From: Antedon mediterranea
Lineage: Eukaryota; Echinodermata; Crinoidea; Comatulida; Antedonidae
NCBI RefSeq assembly: GCF_964355755.1
Contig: NC_092671.1
Location: 12,256,501 to 12,320,500 of the forward strand
Direction: 5' to 3'
Length of the DNA stretch: 64,000 nucleotides
The position numbers and the translations under genes were made by a program. Positions 14,001 through 24,790 of this stretch are shown piece by piece. How positions within the stretch are numbered: position 1 is the first letter of the stretch; every line of letters begins with the position of its first letter. The notes under the pieces were generated by a model. It was not told where the DNA came from. It searched no databases and was given only the letters and a program-made list of their open reading frames with translations.

Positions 14001-17000
14001 AAAAGGTATATGACAGAACATGGTATAAAAGTCTTCTTTTTATTCTGTCTATAGGCCTTCTCAAGTCTTGCTGAGGCAGCTTATGAGCAAGCAAGTATGG
14101 CAGTAGAAGAGGATGAAGAACCGGAGACATACCAGCTATCTGGCAATTTTAGTCTTATTGTTAAAAACCTTCTTTTGACAACAAATAGGTATGGTTTATT
14201 TAGAAATTTCTTTTAATTTGTTCTTAGAAATAATGCATTATAAAGACAGTAAACATTACCATTCTTACAATTGTATTAGTATGGAAGTGGAATGTTGGAC
14301 TATTGATTATGAGATCGTTCGAATCCAGTGCTTGACGCGTTGCTATCCTTGGTCAAGAGACATTACTATGTTTGCCTCTCTCCACCCAGGTGTACAAATA
14401 AACTATTAGTTTAACCTGTACCTTTTTGCTATACAGGGAAGATGCTCACCAAGCAAATTTAAGAAATGCTGCATATGAAGCTCTAATGGAAATGGTTAAG
14501 AACAGCGCTAAGGTAATACTTTATTTTTATTGTTACTTATTTTATATTGTTTTTATTATTGTTACAATTTTATTGGACAACTAACTTTACTATTAGTTAA
14601 TACTAACATGTCTCTCGCCCTCTCTATGAACATTGATATTCTCAACTAAACAAGAATATTTCTTACATAAAACGCTGCTTGCTTATTGTTATTGCTAAGG
14701 TCAAGTCTGGGGGTCACTTCATCAAGCCTAGATACTTCAAGTATCCTATTACAAACAAAAACTTCAATGGACTGTTTTGATAATAATTCAATGATTATCT
14801 GACAGTGAATTATAGTAATATCATGGGACTCATAAATACCAGAAATGCTTTAGGATTTGTCATTAGACTCTTTTCCCAGCCGTTTTTTGGATTCAACAGG
14901 TGGTACCTATAAATTATAGTCGAGTTTCCATTTTAACAAAAATGTCAAAGTGTAGTACTATACTGCTGCTTGATTTCATCTAATGAATGAGTCATCTCGT
15001 GTGACGTAGCGGGCTAGAGCAGCAGCGTGAAAAAGAATTTAACAAATAACTTGGCCTATATATGTATAAATACACCACCTGCCCATGGATGAGTATGTAA
15101 TGAATTACACACTTAATGAAAGTGATGACTGTTATGGTCAATATATTATTATGATTAAGATCTGAAAATTTGCATCCAAATAAGCCGGCTAGTACACATT
15201 AATCAGTTGTGTTTTGGTGGTATAGTGGTGCATACAGAAACAATGGGTGTCCTTCATAGCTGACCCTCTACCTCATGGGAATGTTGAAGGATATTCACTA
15301 ACATTTTTTATTTTCATTATATACGTCATACAGTCAACTCTCCCAATAACGTACACCTTTGGCCTGGGCTAATATGTCTGGTTTTCCAGAAAGTCTGGTA
15401 TTCGTCATGTGTTTTTAATGCTAAAAATGAATTTAAGACATTTTGGACCTCGAGAAATATCTAGTTTGTTTGAGGCCGATATTTGGATAGTTGACTGTAC
15501 TACGATCAATCTTGACAATTAGATAAATATATTTTATGTAAATTGGTCTACAAAACATTTTTAATAAAATAAATATATTAAAAGTATTTTGTAACAAAAA
15601 GTTATATAAATAGTATTTATTTTTTTTTTTACTATATATCATTTCATGTGCTGAATTGTTTATAACCTGATTTAGTAGAAGTGTTAATACGTATTGCTGG
15701 TGAAGACCTTAATATAGCAATATTCAATCATAAAATATGGTCTTAAAATGTTATTTTTTGTTTGACAGGATTGTTATAAAGCTGTACAAGATACAACAAT
15801 TGTTATCATGGAAAGAATTCAACAGATTTTAACAATGGAGGTAGGTTGTGTGAAGTAAACACAATTCTGATCTGATTATAGTAAAGTACTAAAACAAATA
15901 TGTAGCACAAACCTATGTATTGATATTGAATAGCACCCTCTATACTTTGTTTTAAATAAGTAATGGGGAAATGATAATTATGATGAAAATGGGAAGTTTT
16001 CAATCAGATTCAAACCAAATAATAATGGAGTCTGGCATGCAGACTATTAAAGACACCTTCCCTACAATTTGTGACGTTTTGTAAAAATAATACATATATG
16101 TTATTACTTTAAAAACATTAAACCAGGTCATTCCTTGTCTTAAATGTACGTTTTATGGTAAATTATGATAAAAAGTGAGAAACAATGCACTACCTAAGTA
16201 GCTCGCGGCAACTGACCTCTCGTGGACGGTCTTTAGGCCTAGCCTAGCTAGGCTTAGTTTTGTAGGCCTAGCTGGTAAACATCGGTAACGTACGAACATC
16301 GTACGCTAGCTATAGGCCTAGTCTGACGTTGTATAGTTGCTGCATTAATTGTCTTTCTATTTTTGCCAGACTCCGTTGATACAAATTGGGGAAAACCCGG
16401 TATTTTCGCTGAAAAGTTAGGAGTCTTCCATTTGTTTTGGCCTCACGATCGATCGAAAAGTGGGTGAATTACAGAAGAAAAACAGAAATATCGATCCGCG
16501 CGCAATGCATTTTGGGATTTATAGCGGGCCGCTATAATTATTAGAATCGACTTATTTTTCACATTTTTAACCATTTAAAGACGAAAAAAGTTATCGCAAT
16601 AGGACCATATAGTATTATTTTTACATTAAATATAGTTTGTGATCTTAAAATAGATCTAAAAAATGTAGGGAAGGTGTCTTTAAGCTATGTCTACACTATC
16701 ACACTAGTTTGAAAAACAAAAGTGATGTGATCTATGGTAGTGATATGATGTCATCGTGTTCATATATGGGCACATTACATTTTTGTCGCATAAAGTTTGA
16801 TAGTGTAGACATAACAGAGCTTTAAGAAGATTATTCAACCCATTTTGTACACGACAAAGGAGCAAACATTACTTGATACTGTAATGTCAAAATGATCCAT
16901 GCAATTTACACACTTGGTAATAAGCCCACTGTGATCATGAGTTTATAAGGCCACCTTTCAGCAATGTCAAAATGATCCATGCAATTTACACACTTGATCA

Positions 17001-20000
17001 TGAGTTTATCATAATGCCACTTTTCAGCAATGTCAAAATGATCCATGCAATTTACATACTTGGTAATAAGCCCACTGTGATCATGAGTTTATAAGGCCAC
17101 CTTTCAGCAATGTCAAAATGATCCATGCAATTTACACACTTGATCATGAGTTTATAATGCCACTTTTCAGCAATGTCAAAATGATCCATGCAATTTACAT
17201 ACTTGGTAATAAGCCCACTGTGATCATGAGTTTATAAGGCCACCTTTCAGCAATGTCAAAATGATCCATGCAATTTACATACTTGATCATGAATTTATAA
17301 GGCCACCTTTCAGCAATGTCAAAATGATCCATGCAATTTACACACTTGGTAATAAGCCCACTGTGATCATGAGTTTATAAGGCCACTTTTCAGCAATGTC
17401 AAAATGATACATGCAATTTACACACTTGATCATGAGTTTATAAGGCCACTTTTCAGCAATGTCAAAATGATACATGCAATTTACACACTTGATCATGAGT
17501 TTATAAGGCCACCTTTTTCAGCAATGTCAAAATGATACATGCAATTTACACACTTGGTAATAAGCCCACTGTGATCATGAGTTTATAAGGCCACCTTTCA
17601 GCAATGTCAAAATGATACTTGTGATTTTACACACTTGGTAATAAGCCCACTGTGATCATGAGTTTATAAGGCCACCTTTCAGCAATGTCAAACTGATACA
17701 TGCAATTTACACACTTGGTAATGAGCGCACTGTGGTTTTGAATTGTGGAAATTCCCAGTTTTTATTTATCTAAAAATTGGTCACTTATTTATTTTTTTCA
17801 GTCTCACTTCCAGACAGCGTCGGACAGAATGCAGTATCATGATCTACAATCATTACTGTGTGCCACTTTACAGGTAGGCACATCAATAAAGCAAGACCTT
17901 TGTCTTGTTTCACCTTTGTCAATACTATTTATTGCACAATATTTCTAATATCTTGTATTGTATAATCAAGATAACAACTGTTTACTGTTTGGGATGGTCC
18001 TCTACACATTTGTGAGTAATAGCACTTGAGTATATTTCATTATTTAGCTCAATGATTGCAATGGAATTATTTCATGTTGTTTGCGTAAACTGATAGCTCA
18101 TATTTATTTGCAAATAATCCTATAGCTATTTATGATATACAGTTTATAAGGGTTACTGTAGGGACAGTCCCTTGTGCAAACCCAATTGAACCAGATAACA
18201 TAATTAGGACAGGATATTTTCTTGGATATTTTAATTTTCCTGCAAACCAGACTACACAGCTGAATGTGTGCAGAATGTAGATAGCTCCATAGTCTGGTGC
18301 TACATCATGAAATTGGAAAGTACATGTAAAATTAACTATAAGTAGACTCAAATAATAAATTTGCATCCAAATAAGCCGGCTAGTACACATTAATCAGTTG
18401 TGTTTTGGTGGTATAGTGGTGCATACAGAAACAATGGGTGTCTTTCATAGCTGACCCTCTATCTCATGGGAATGTTGAAGGATATCCACTGACAATCTAT
18501 TTATACTGTAATGTTGTAAATGTAATGTTTGTACAAACTTGCTATTGCACGCATACATACACAAATACTAAATGTTACTAAATAGATATTTATTATTATA
18601 AATACAATATTGTCTTACTGTATTTCAGAGTGTACTAAGAAAATTCCAGCCTGAAGATGCAAAAGTTATTGCAGATCCAGTCATGAATTCTCTTATACAC
18701 ATGTTAGAAAGTACAACAGGGAAATCTGGGGGAGTTCAAGAGGACGCGCTCCTAGCTGTTGGCACTCTAATTGAAGGTAAATGTTACATTGCCCCAAACA
18801 CATCAACAAATTCCAAATAATTTTTTTATGCTGAATATCGTTGCCGGTGCATATTGTCTAGATGTTTAGAATATAGTAATTTTTCAGATCTCTTTGCTGT
18901 CAAAATAATAATAATATGTCGATCTTATATAGCGCTTAATGCACAAAGCCTCTAAGCACTTTACATTATTACACCAGTCATGTTCTGGATCAAATGGGTC
19001 TGGAAACATACTCCTGTGTTTTGACCTATACCAGATACCCATTTTTACACCTGGGTGGAGAGAGGCAAACGTATAATGAATAACATTATTTCTTTCAGTG
19101 TTAAATGTTGACTTTGAAAAATACATGGAAACATTTGTTGTACATCTTATGAGAAGTTTAGCAAACACGGCTGAATATCAAGTGTGTCTTGCTGCGGTTG
19201 GCCTCGTTGGCGACATCTGCCGCGCACTCAACGCTAAGATACTTCCAATTTGTGATGAAATCATGAAACTACTTTTACAAAATTTATCAGTGAGTAAAAC
19301 AGAAATTTTTACCAGATTTTTATTTCAACGTGAAAATATCATTTCTTTTGTTTTTCTTGCAGTTATGCATTAATTATATCTTTTATAAAATTTCTTTAAA
19401 GGATAAATCTGTCCATCGAAACGTTAAACCTCAAATTCTCTCAGTGTTTGGTGATATCGCTCTTGCTATTGGCAGCCAGTTTGAAAAATATCTCCAGTTT
19501 GTTTTTGTCGCACTGAACCAGGCATCTCAGGCTCAGGTTGATAAGGTATATATCTTTTGAACACCTTTCCCTTTTTATATTCCTTAAATATTATCTTTAA
19601 CACGTATCCAAACAGAAAGTAATAGCTGTTTGACTAGAGCACACATTTCTTTTGTAATATGCCCCGTGGGATGGGGCTTAAATTGCTGAGAAAAAGGCAC
19701 ATATTAGGAACTTTAAAGTGCCATCATTTCACCCGCTTTCTTTAACATCCTTGTTTAGACGGACTATGATATGGTAGAGTACCTAAATGAGCTACGAGAA
19801 GGATGTTTGGAAGCTTACACTGGGATTATTCAAGGACTTAAAGGTGAAGAGAATGACGAGGAAAGCAGTAAGTTATTGGCTATCTCATAACTTTTCTCAA
19901 TAATGAAATCTTTAATTGTCCGTCATAACAAAAATATTAAGATGTACAACAATGCCAAATCCTGTAAAACATTTACAATCTTAATCTAAATTCTTCCAAA

Positions 20001-21135
20001 AATGATCTTGAGGTACAATTTTTCTGAACCCATATAATGTCATTTTTCAACAGAAGCAAGACTTAAACTTGTGTTGCCGCATGTTGAACACATGATAAAT
20101 TTCATTGAATACATAGCCAAGGATGAAGACCACACAGACAGTAATACATCATGCTGTGCCGGACTTATTGGGTTGGTACTTTCATTTAATAGCATTATAA
20201 TTATTAATTTTGATATACATTCCTATAATATATATGGATTTTGTCATATATTTCAATGGATTGTAATATCCATATGTACACTGCTATATTTATTTGCTGT
20301 CTGGGGTTTCATTTACTATATTGTTGACTGAATTAGAATAGTACAAGATAAGTGAATGTATTACCATTGGGACTCGCAGTGCCCTGTCAGTGGGACTCAT
20401 TAATAATCCTTGTCAAACACATACAGATACATAGACTGAAGCATGATTGTAAAGGAATGACCCACTTTGGTTTTGCATTGCTATTCTATTTAAGATAAAA
20501 TAATTTTGTATTTTCATGACCTCAAACAGACGAATATTAAATTTGGTTTCATAATACCTAGTTAATTAAGTTATTTAGATTACGTGGTCAATAAAATAAC
20601 ATGTAAGAATAACATTGAGAGTCTGATAATTAATTTGATGGATTTGATTATAGTGACTTGTGTAGTGCATTTGGGCCCAATATGCTGCAGTATTTGGAGA
20701 CCAAGCCAGACATACATGAATTACTACAAGAAGGCCGCCGTTCCAAGACAAGCAAGACTAAAATGCTCGCTTCATGGGCAACCAAGGAACTAAGAAAACT
20801 TAAACAAACGTGAGTGATTGCTTTATTGTCAATCATGTTATGTAGTCAATTGGGACGACTTTTTCTCATTCTCACAGATTTCCTCATCTTTATCGTTTCA
20901 AATTAATTTATTAATTATTAATTATTTATATTTATTTATAATTTCATGTATTTTATATTTCAAAATGATCTGCCCTATTAAAGGCTTTCAAATGGACGTT
21001 TTTTTGTGTCTGTATATGCTATTTATTGCCAATACGTAATTTTAATTTTATGCATAACATTCATGGGGAACATTTTGTCCTTTTGTCTATATAAATATAT
21101 TGCAATTGAAGTTATTTATTTTTTCCCACAGATAA
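5042..21135 (+). CDS. KPNB1: Importin subunit beta-1 (karyopherin beta-1)
   Basis: Nuclear import receptor: an all-HEAT-repeat solenoid that binds importin alpha or cargo directly, contacts FG nucleoporins and releases cargo on RanGTP. Exons: 5042-5093, 5665-5723, 7059-7241, 7728-7778, 8418-8567, 8874-8950, 10248-10323, 10771-10920, 11485-11595, 12517-12618, 13142-13313, 13665-13909, 14055-14188, 14437-14512, 15769-15840, 17802-17873, 18629-18776, 19099-19289, 19402-19545, 19759-19867, 20054-20171, 20654-20809, and a last exon from 21132 holding the stop. All phases join, giving about 883 residues against 876 in human. It begins [18 protein letters not shown], has the HEAT-8 acidic loop [12 protein letters not shown] (338-349), keeps blocks such as [20 protein letters not shown] and NPDWRYRD, and ends [10 protein letters not shown]-like ([13 protein letters not shown]). 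Nothing is missing. The start is the only ATG matching the family N-terminus. Exons 9 and 21 use GTTGGT donors. Confidence 0.97.
5140..5210. repeat. CCTAGG/GGCCTA-rich tract
   Basis: Clustered GGCCTAG, CCTAGCC and CTAGGC words in KPNB1 intron 1. Similar tracts recur at 9545-9640, 11845-11900, 16235-16325 and 41775-41830. Confidence 0.6.
5815..7015. repeat. 15-bp minisatellite array in KPNB1 intron 2
   Basis: About 1.2 kb of units close to ACCAACATCAATCTC, with variants such as ACAAACATCAATCTC and TTCATCAATCTTACC. The 15-bp period keeps several frames open on both strands, giving artificial repeat proteins that should not be annotated. A sub-segment around TCTTGAACTAACATCA at 6193 recurs at 6901 with the same neighbours, so part of the array was duplicated as a larger block. 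Exon 3 starts 44 bp after the array ends. Confidence 0.9.
7470..7569. repeat. Degenerate copy of the GGTTCCCACTAG foldback element
   Basis: It starts GGTTCCCACTAG and ends GTAGGAACCC, with internal ATGATTGGTTAAATTACTT matching the dimer at 1704-2006. It lies in KPNB1 intron 3. Confidence 0.5.
7899..8345. mobile_element. Short DNA transposon/MITE with GACTTTACAAAACAC ends, copy 1
   Basis: Left end GACTTTACAAAACACAAC at 7901; right end GTGTTTCGTAAAGTTC near 8343 is its inverted partner. The interior includes TTTTACGCTCTAGC and CTGGTGATA-type words shared in inverted order with the copy at 52518-53018. It sits in KPNB1 intron 4 and ends about 70 bp before exon 5. No transposase frame. Confidence 0.65.
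9171..9338. repeat. Long near-perfect hairpin (foldback)
   Basis: ACAAATAATGAATG through AATGATGAAAGGTTAT on the left is mirrored by ATAACCTTTCATCATT through TTCATTATTTGT on the right, around a short loop near 9250. Arms are roughly 75-80 bp with few mismatches. KPNB1 intron 6. Confidence 0.75.
9344..10219. mobile_element. 876-bp element with 32-bp terminal inverted repeats
   Basis: Left arm 9344-9375 (contains ATAAATTCCTGTCATTTGA) and right arm 10188-10219 (contains TCAAATGACAGGAATTTAT) match over 32 bp with one mismatch. Inside are a CCTAGG-rich tract (9545-9640) and a tandem duplication (9848-10095). It starts 5 bp after the hairpin at 9171-9338, so both may belong to one composite insertion. 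It ends 28 bp before exon 7. Confidence 0.6.
9848..10095. repeat. Tandem duplication, about 138-bp unit
   Basis: GACGACAGGTGGCGCTGTTG followed by TATTTCACAGTACAGAGC occurs twice (about 9860 and 9998), each time followed by a T-run preceded by ACTAGA. Confidence 0.8.
10351..10531. mobile_element. MITE, CTACACTATC family, copy 1
   Basis: Left end CTACCTACACTATCAAAC and right end TTTCATAGTGTAGACAGAGC form inverted ends. The interior has the family words CCAAATATG, GTGATATG, CATGTCCATATATGGGCACA and TTGTCACATAAA. Other copies: 13470-13575, 16682-16822, 28684-28850, 29503-29610, 47845-47967, 49319-49440. Confidence 0.7.
11682..12185. mobile_element. Pogo/Tigger-like MITE with TA duplication
   Basis: It begins CAGTAGAACC (11682) and ends GGTTCTACTG (12185), with TA on each side (11680-11681, 12186-12187). 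Subterminal repeats of ACGTAAAA and TTTTACG extend the inverted arms. CAGT-type termini and TA target sites are features of Tc1/mariner-pogo elements. KPNB1 intron 9; no transposase frame. Confidence 0.7.
12761..12913 (+). repeat. tRNA-Gly-like dispersed element, copy 1
   Basis: About 150 bp starting AAATTTGCATCCAAATAAGC. It contains TTGGTGGTATAGTGGTGCAT, close to the 5' half of a eukaryotic tRNA-Gly with the A-box region, but no good B-box follows. Two near-identical copies in the same orientation lie at 15166-15302 and 18357-18513, all in KPNB1 introns. Confidence 0.65.
13470..13575. mobile_element. MITE, CTACACTATC family, copy 2
   Basis: The right end TTTGATAGTGTAGGCATAAC and interior GATGTCATATCACTACCATA match the family; the left end is degraded. 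KPNB1 intron 11. Confidence 0.55.
14240..14400 (+). repeat. SINE-like element, copy 1
   Basis: It contains CGTTCGAATCC (resembles a tRNA B-box) and TTTGCCTCTCTCCACCCAGG. The latter recurs in reverse complement at about 19048-19070, in the copy at 18905-19072. KPNB1 intron 13. Confidence 0.5.
14655..14705. repeat. Short dispersed repeat shared with 59780-59825
   Basis: AACAAGAATATTTCTTACA followed by AAAACGCTGCTTGCTTATTG matches AACAAGAAATATTTCTTACA plus AAAACGCCGCTCGCTTGTTG in the last intron region of the window. KPNB1 intron 14. Confidence 0.5.
15166..15302 (+). repeat. tRNA-Gly-like dispersed element, copy 2
   Basis: Nearly identical to 12761-12913 over its length, including the TGGTGGTATAGTGGTGCATA core. 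It is shorter at the 3' end, lacking the TGACAATCTATTTATACT tail. Confidence 0.65.
15331..15497. mobile_element. Small pogo-like MITE with TA duplication
   Basis: Ends CAGTCAACTCTCCCAA and ATTTGGATAGTTGACTG are inverted partners over about 15 bp, bounded by TA at 15329-15330 and 15498-15499. 167 bp, no coding capacity; KPNB1 intron 14. Confidence 0.65.
16682..16822. mobile_element. MITE, CTACACTATC family, copy 3
   Basis: Ends GCTATGTCTACACTATCA and TGATAGTGTAGACATAACAG form inverted repeats; the interior carries TCATATATGGGCACAT. The best-preserved termini of the family in this window. KPNB1 intron 15. Confidence 0.75.
16884..17755. repeat. Minisatellite of alternating 80-bp and 63-bp units
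   Basis: Twelve units each begin ATGTCAAAATGAT. Long units (80 bp) contain GTAATAAGCCCACTGTG between CTTG and ATCATGAG; short units (63 bp) lack this 17-bp block. By eye the order is L-S-L-S-L-S-L-S-S-L-L-L, the last diverged and truncated. The array ends about 47 bp before KPNB1 exon 16. Confidence 0.9.
18357..18513 (+). repeat. tRNA-Gly-like dispersed element, copy 3
   Basis: Nearly identical to 12761-12913, including the 3' TGACAATCTATTTATACT segment. KPNB1 intron 16. Confidence 0.65.
18905..19072 (-). repeat. SINE-like element, copy 2
   Basis: Read on the minus strand it has TTTGCCTCTCTCCACCCAGG, GGGTATCTGGTATAGG, GTAAAGTGCTTAGAGGC and ends in AAGCGCTATATAAGATCG. It shares its first part with 14240-14400. 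It ends about 26 bp before KPNB1 exon 18. Confidence 0.5.
20847..20925 (+). repeat. 3' fragment of the SINE found at 31482-31825
   Basis: TTGGGACGACTTTTTCTC, then CACAGATTTCCTCATCTTTA and TCGTTTCAAATTAATT match the minus-strand element at 31500-31570. The tRNA-like head is absent. It lies in the putative last intron of KPNB1. Confidence 0.65.
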
Positions 21136-24100
21136 AAAAAAAAATTGTGTGAGCTGATGAAGACATATATGGCAGTAGTTTACGGCTACTCCTAAACAGC
21201 TCCGAGGTGTGTGAGATCACAGTGGAGAGATGGAGTGAGCGTGACAGTACTAACAAGTTCACAATGGTCAAAACGGTTCACCAGTGATGTCTAAGACTTG
21301 ACTTAACAGTTTAATGTTGGGCATTTCGGTTGATTGAAACAGAAAAGGAATTACAATCCTGTTAATGTGAATGGCCTTTTCATGTGCATTGTGAGAATTG
21401 TCAGTGGTCAAATTATCAACTTGATTCAGCCAATCAGATATTCGTTTTTGTGTGAGAGATGGAGAACAGAAAATACAACAAGTGATTCTTGTCTTTAATT
21501 TTTGATTATCATAATTATCCTATTTAGTACGGGTTACATAGCCATATTTGGCAAGAAAGTCGGTGACAATCTATTGATTGTTTTAGTGCGTGTACCGCAA
21601 GGCTTTTGTACATTTGATTCCATTACGAAACATATCTAATCCTCTGGTGTGGGTTACATAGCCATAGTGATTTAAAAGCAGGGATAGGAATTACACAAAT
21701 TTATATTCCATTTTTTACGTATATGCATATAATGGCCAATGATGTTTGGTTAAAATGCAACTGATTTCTCACAGGTATTTCTGCTTAACAATGACAATAC
21801 AATATACTGTACTCCTAATTTAAAAATGACGAGAATCCATGTTTATACTGTAGTATAAAAATGATAGATTAACCTGAAAATTTTCACAGTCTAAACTTGG
21901 ATAATTATTTGCTACTGTCATGTGAATGTTATCTACCAAATCACTCATTTAACATAGCATAGTAGAATCTTTAAAGCTTTTGTAAAATAACTTGTTCTAT
22001 TATACATCTTTATATCCATATTTAGATGTATGTTACTAAAATACACAACATACTCATCTCTTATAAATTGGGTAAATTACTCTTTTTCCCATGAGAATTT
22101 TTGTAGTTTATAATGAACACTGAGCGGCGGTATGAGTGGGTGGTGACGGTGGCAATTGGCAAAAACAACTGCATTGACATGGCAGCCATAGGCTATATGT
22201 AGTTTTACTATATACATGTATATTAATATGGAATATGTTAAATGTTCATGTGTAATATTTACTATATGCATGTATGTAAGTAATTCATACTATGTATTAG
22301 CATATATATGCACATATGGCTGTGCACAATATTTCAACTTTCAACACATAGAATATCTTGTATTAATGCAAATATAGATATACTATGTGTATTACATGCT
22401 TGTGTATTGGTATAATAGTCAGTTTTTCGTTATGCATAGCAGTGATAAAATGAAAGGAAGTTATTCTAAATCATATGAAGCTGAGATTAGTATTAAATAT
22501 GCTGGTAAATATACATACATTTAGTTCAATGGGAGTGATTAAACATTTCCTTAATTAGTTTAAAATGAATTTGTTTGTTGATTTGGTTTTACTCAAGAAA
22601 CAGAATGAACAGTGTAAAACAAAGCACATACTCTTGGCTGTTTTTTTTTTTTATTCTGCTTTTTCGGTATACATGTATCAACATTTGTAAATTTCTCACT
22701 AGTCTAGTCAAAATGCTTTTCAAACAACCAATATAATAGTAAAAATAGAAAGAGTTCACCAATTATTTCATTTTTTTTATAACTAAATAAAAGCAATTGT
22801 TCATGCCGACTATCATTCAGTATTAATCTCAAATGTTGTTGGAAAAACTAAAATTTTCAACGAATCAAAAAACTGAATAATAGAAATTAAGTTGATGAAA
22901 ACATATTTGACTGTGTAGTAATATACGGAACATTGGAAACAGACGACCCTCCATAATAAAAAGCCTCTTGTAAAATTATTTACAAAAATCATCTCGCACT
23001 CTGTTTCCTTAAGCCCTACTGTGCTAATCAATACATCAATTGAGTTAATCTTAGTCTATGTTTACATACAGTTGATATAGGCTAGGTTTTAATACATGAG
23101 ATGGCATGCTTATCTCGCTTGTCAGGCATCAAAGTCCATATTTTGCAAGAAATAATGCTACTTCCTTGTTTACATCATCATAGATACATTATAATATCTT
23201 TTACATCTACTGACGATAAAGTCTATTAATTTTTAATTAATAAATATTCTAATTCAATAATGTCGGTAGAATATTTCTCCCATGTGGTGTCTTTAACTGA
23301 AATATATATCTCTTTGTAAAAAAAATTAATTCAATAAGTCAACAAAATTGTTCTTAGTTTTTTGTTTGTTTATGTTAAATTAAATGACTGGTAATGTCTG
23401 GCCAAGCCAAAATGTTGGTTTTATTACGTATCCTATGAAAACACTATATTAAAAATAATTTTTCTGGTATTAATTTGTGTTATTAAATCGGTTAAAAAAA
23501 ATCATGTCAATAAGGCATATAAAATATGTGTGGTTGTACTGCACTTTTCGAATATTCATATGTTATCACAAGAGCGCATAGGAGGGATTTTATATGCTTA
23601 GTTTTTTAATTGTTAATATGTTAAAAAATATGGATTTTCCATGAACAGTTCTTTATGTTAATATATATCATTTATCGCATTTAATAGGCCTATACCCCTT
23701 TATACATTTAATAATAATATAATGCACATTCATTGATGTTTTTTTTTAATGTAAAAGCACTCAAAAATGGCGTGTTTCAACACGAGAAAAGGCCGTTCAA
23801 TATGTAAAGAGCAGTTTGTTTTTTCCACCGGAATAATAATCATAATAATCTTTTTTTATTTTTGACATTGGAATGATGTTTAATGAAATAAAAGCATATG
23901 GTCTGCAGCTGCCATTCAGTATGTGTAGGCATTTTGTGCGGTTTTTTTTTGCTTATAAAGAGTTATTTTGAAAGTTTGCCACAATAATTTTAATCAATCT
24001 TTGCCATTTGAACAAATCATCCATCTCCTGTTAATAAGATTTTCCTATTGAATAATATTCCATTCAATATATACACATATTTATACAAACATTTGAATAC

Positions 24101-24790
24101 AAAACATGTGATGCCAACGTAAATTACACAACTTTTTATAAATTACTCGTACGAACTTGTAGATTACTCTTCATTGATACACAACACCATATAAAACTGT
24201 CGCAAAAATGTAAGAGTGTAGATATATTTTACCTCTCAAATACTACGATATTCACTTCCCTGTTGGAGTGGCGTCAGGGTTACTATAGTTGGTAGGCATA
24301 TTGTAGATTGTAATTTAATTTCCCAAATTTGCTCATCAAATTGGGGGAGGGAGGTTAAGAAGATACGGTGTGTATGTGGTTTGCTAATACAGTATACTGT
24401 GTAAAAATCTTTATTCTGCTAGCAGGTTTTATCCGCCTCTTCTATGTGTAAATGTCAAAAAACGTATTTATCACCGCTACACAAAACCAATGAGTATACA
24501 AAATGTACTTTCTTGTATGGAACCGAACGAAACTTTCAAGAAGCAATCCAGAAGCATAGTATGAAATTAGAATGTTATGACATCCATGACGTAATTTCCT
24601 AATTCCCTACCTTATATCAATATTGACTGACAAAGTAGCATACGGAACTGCAGGTTTTCAGCTCATTTTAATCAGATGTGATAAAAGGTTCATAGTACAA
24701 CCGGCCAAACCCTGACGCATTGTTAATTATACAAGACAAGACAATTTATAAGTGATTGTTTCATTTAGATTCTTTACTATTTGGAAAAAA
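21136..24790. other. KPNB1 3' UTR and intergenic region
   Basis: No gene seen. It presumably begins with the KPNB1 3' UTR; AATAAA occurs at 22786-22791 and 23887-23892 as possible poly(A) signals. A short phrase GGGTTACATAGCCAT occurs at 21533 and 21653. The rest is AT-rich sequence without recognisable structure; the end should contain the promoter of the mucin-like gene. Confidence 0.5.
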
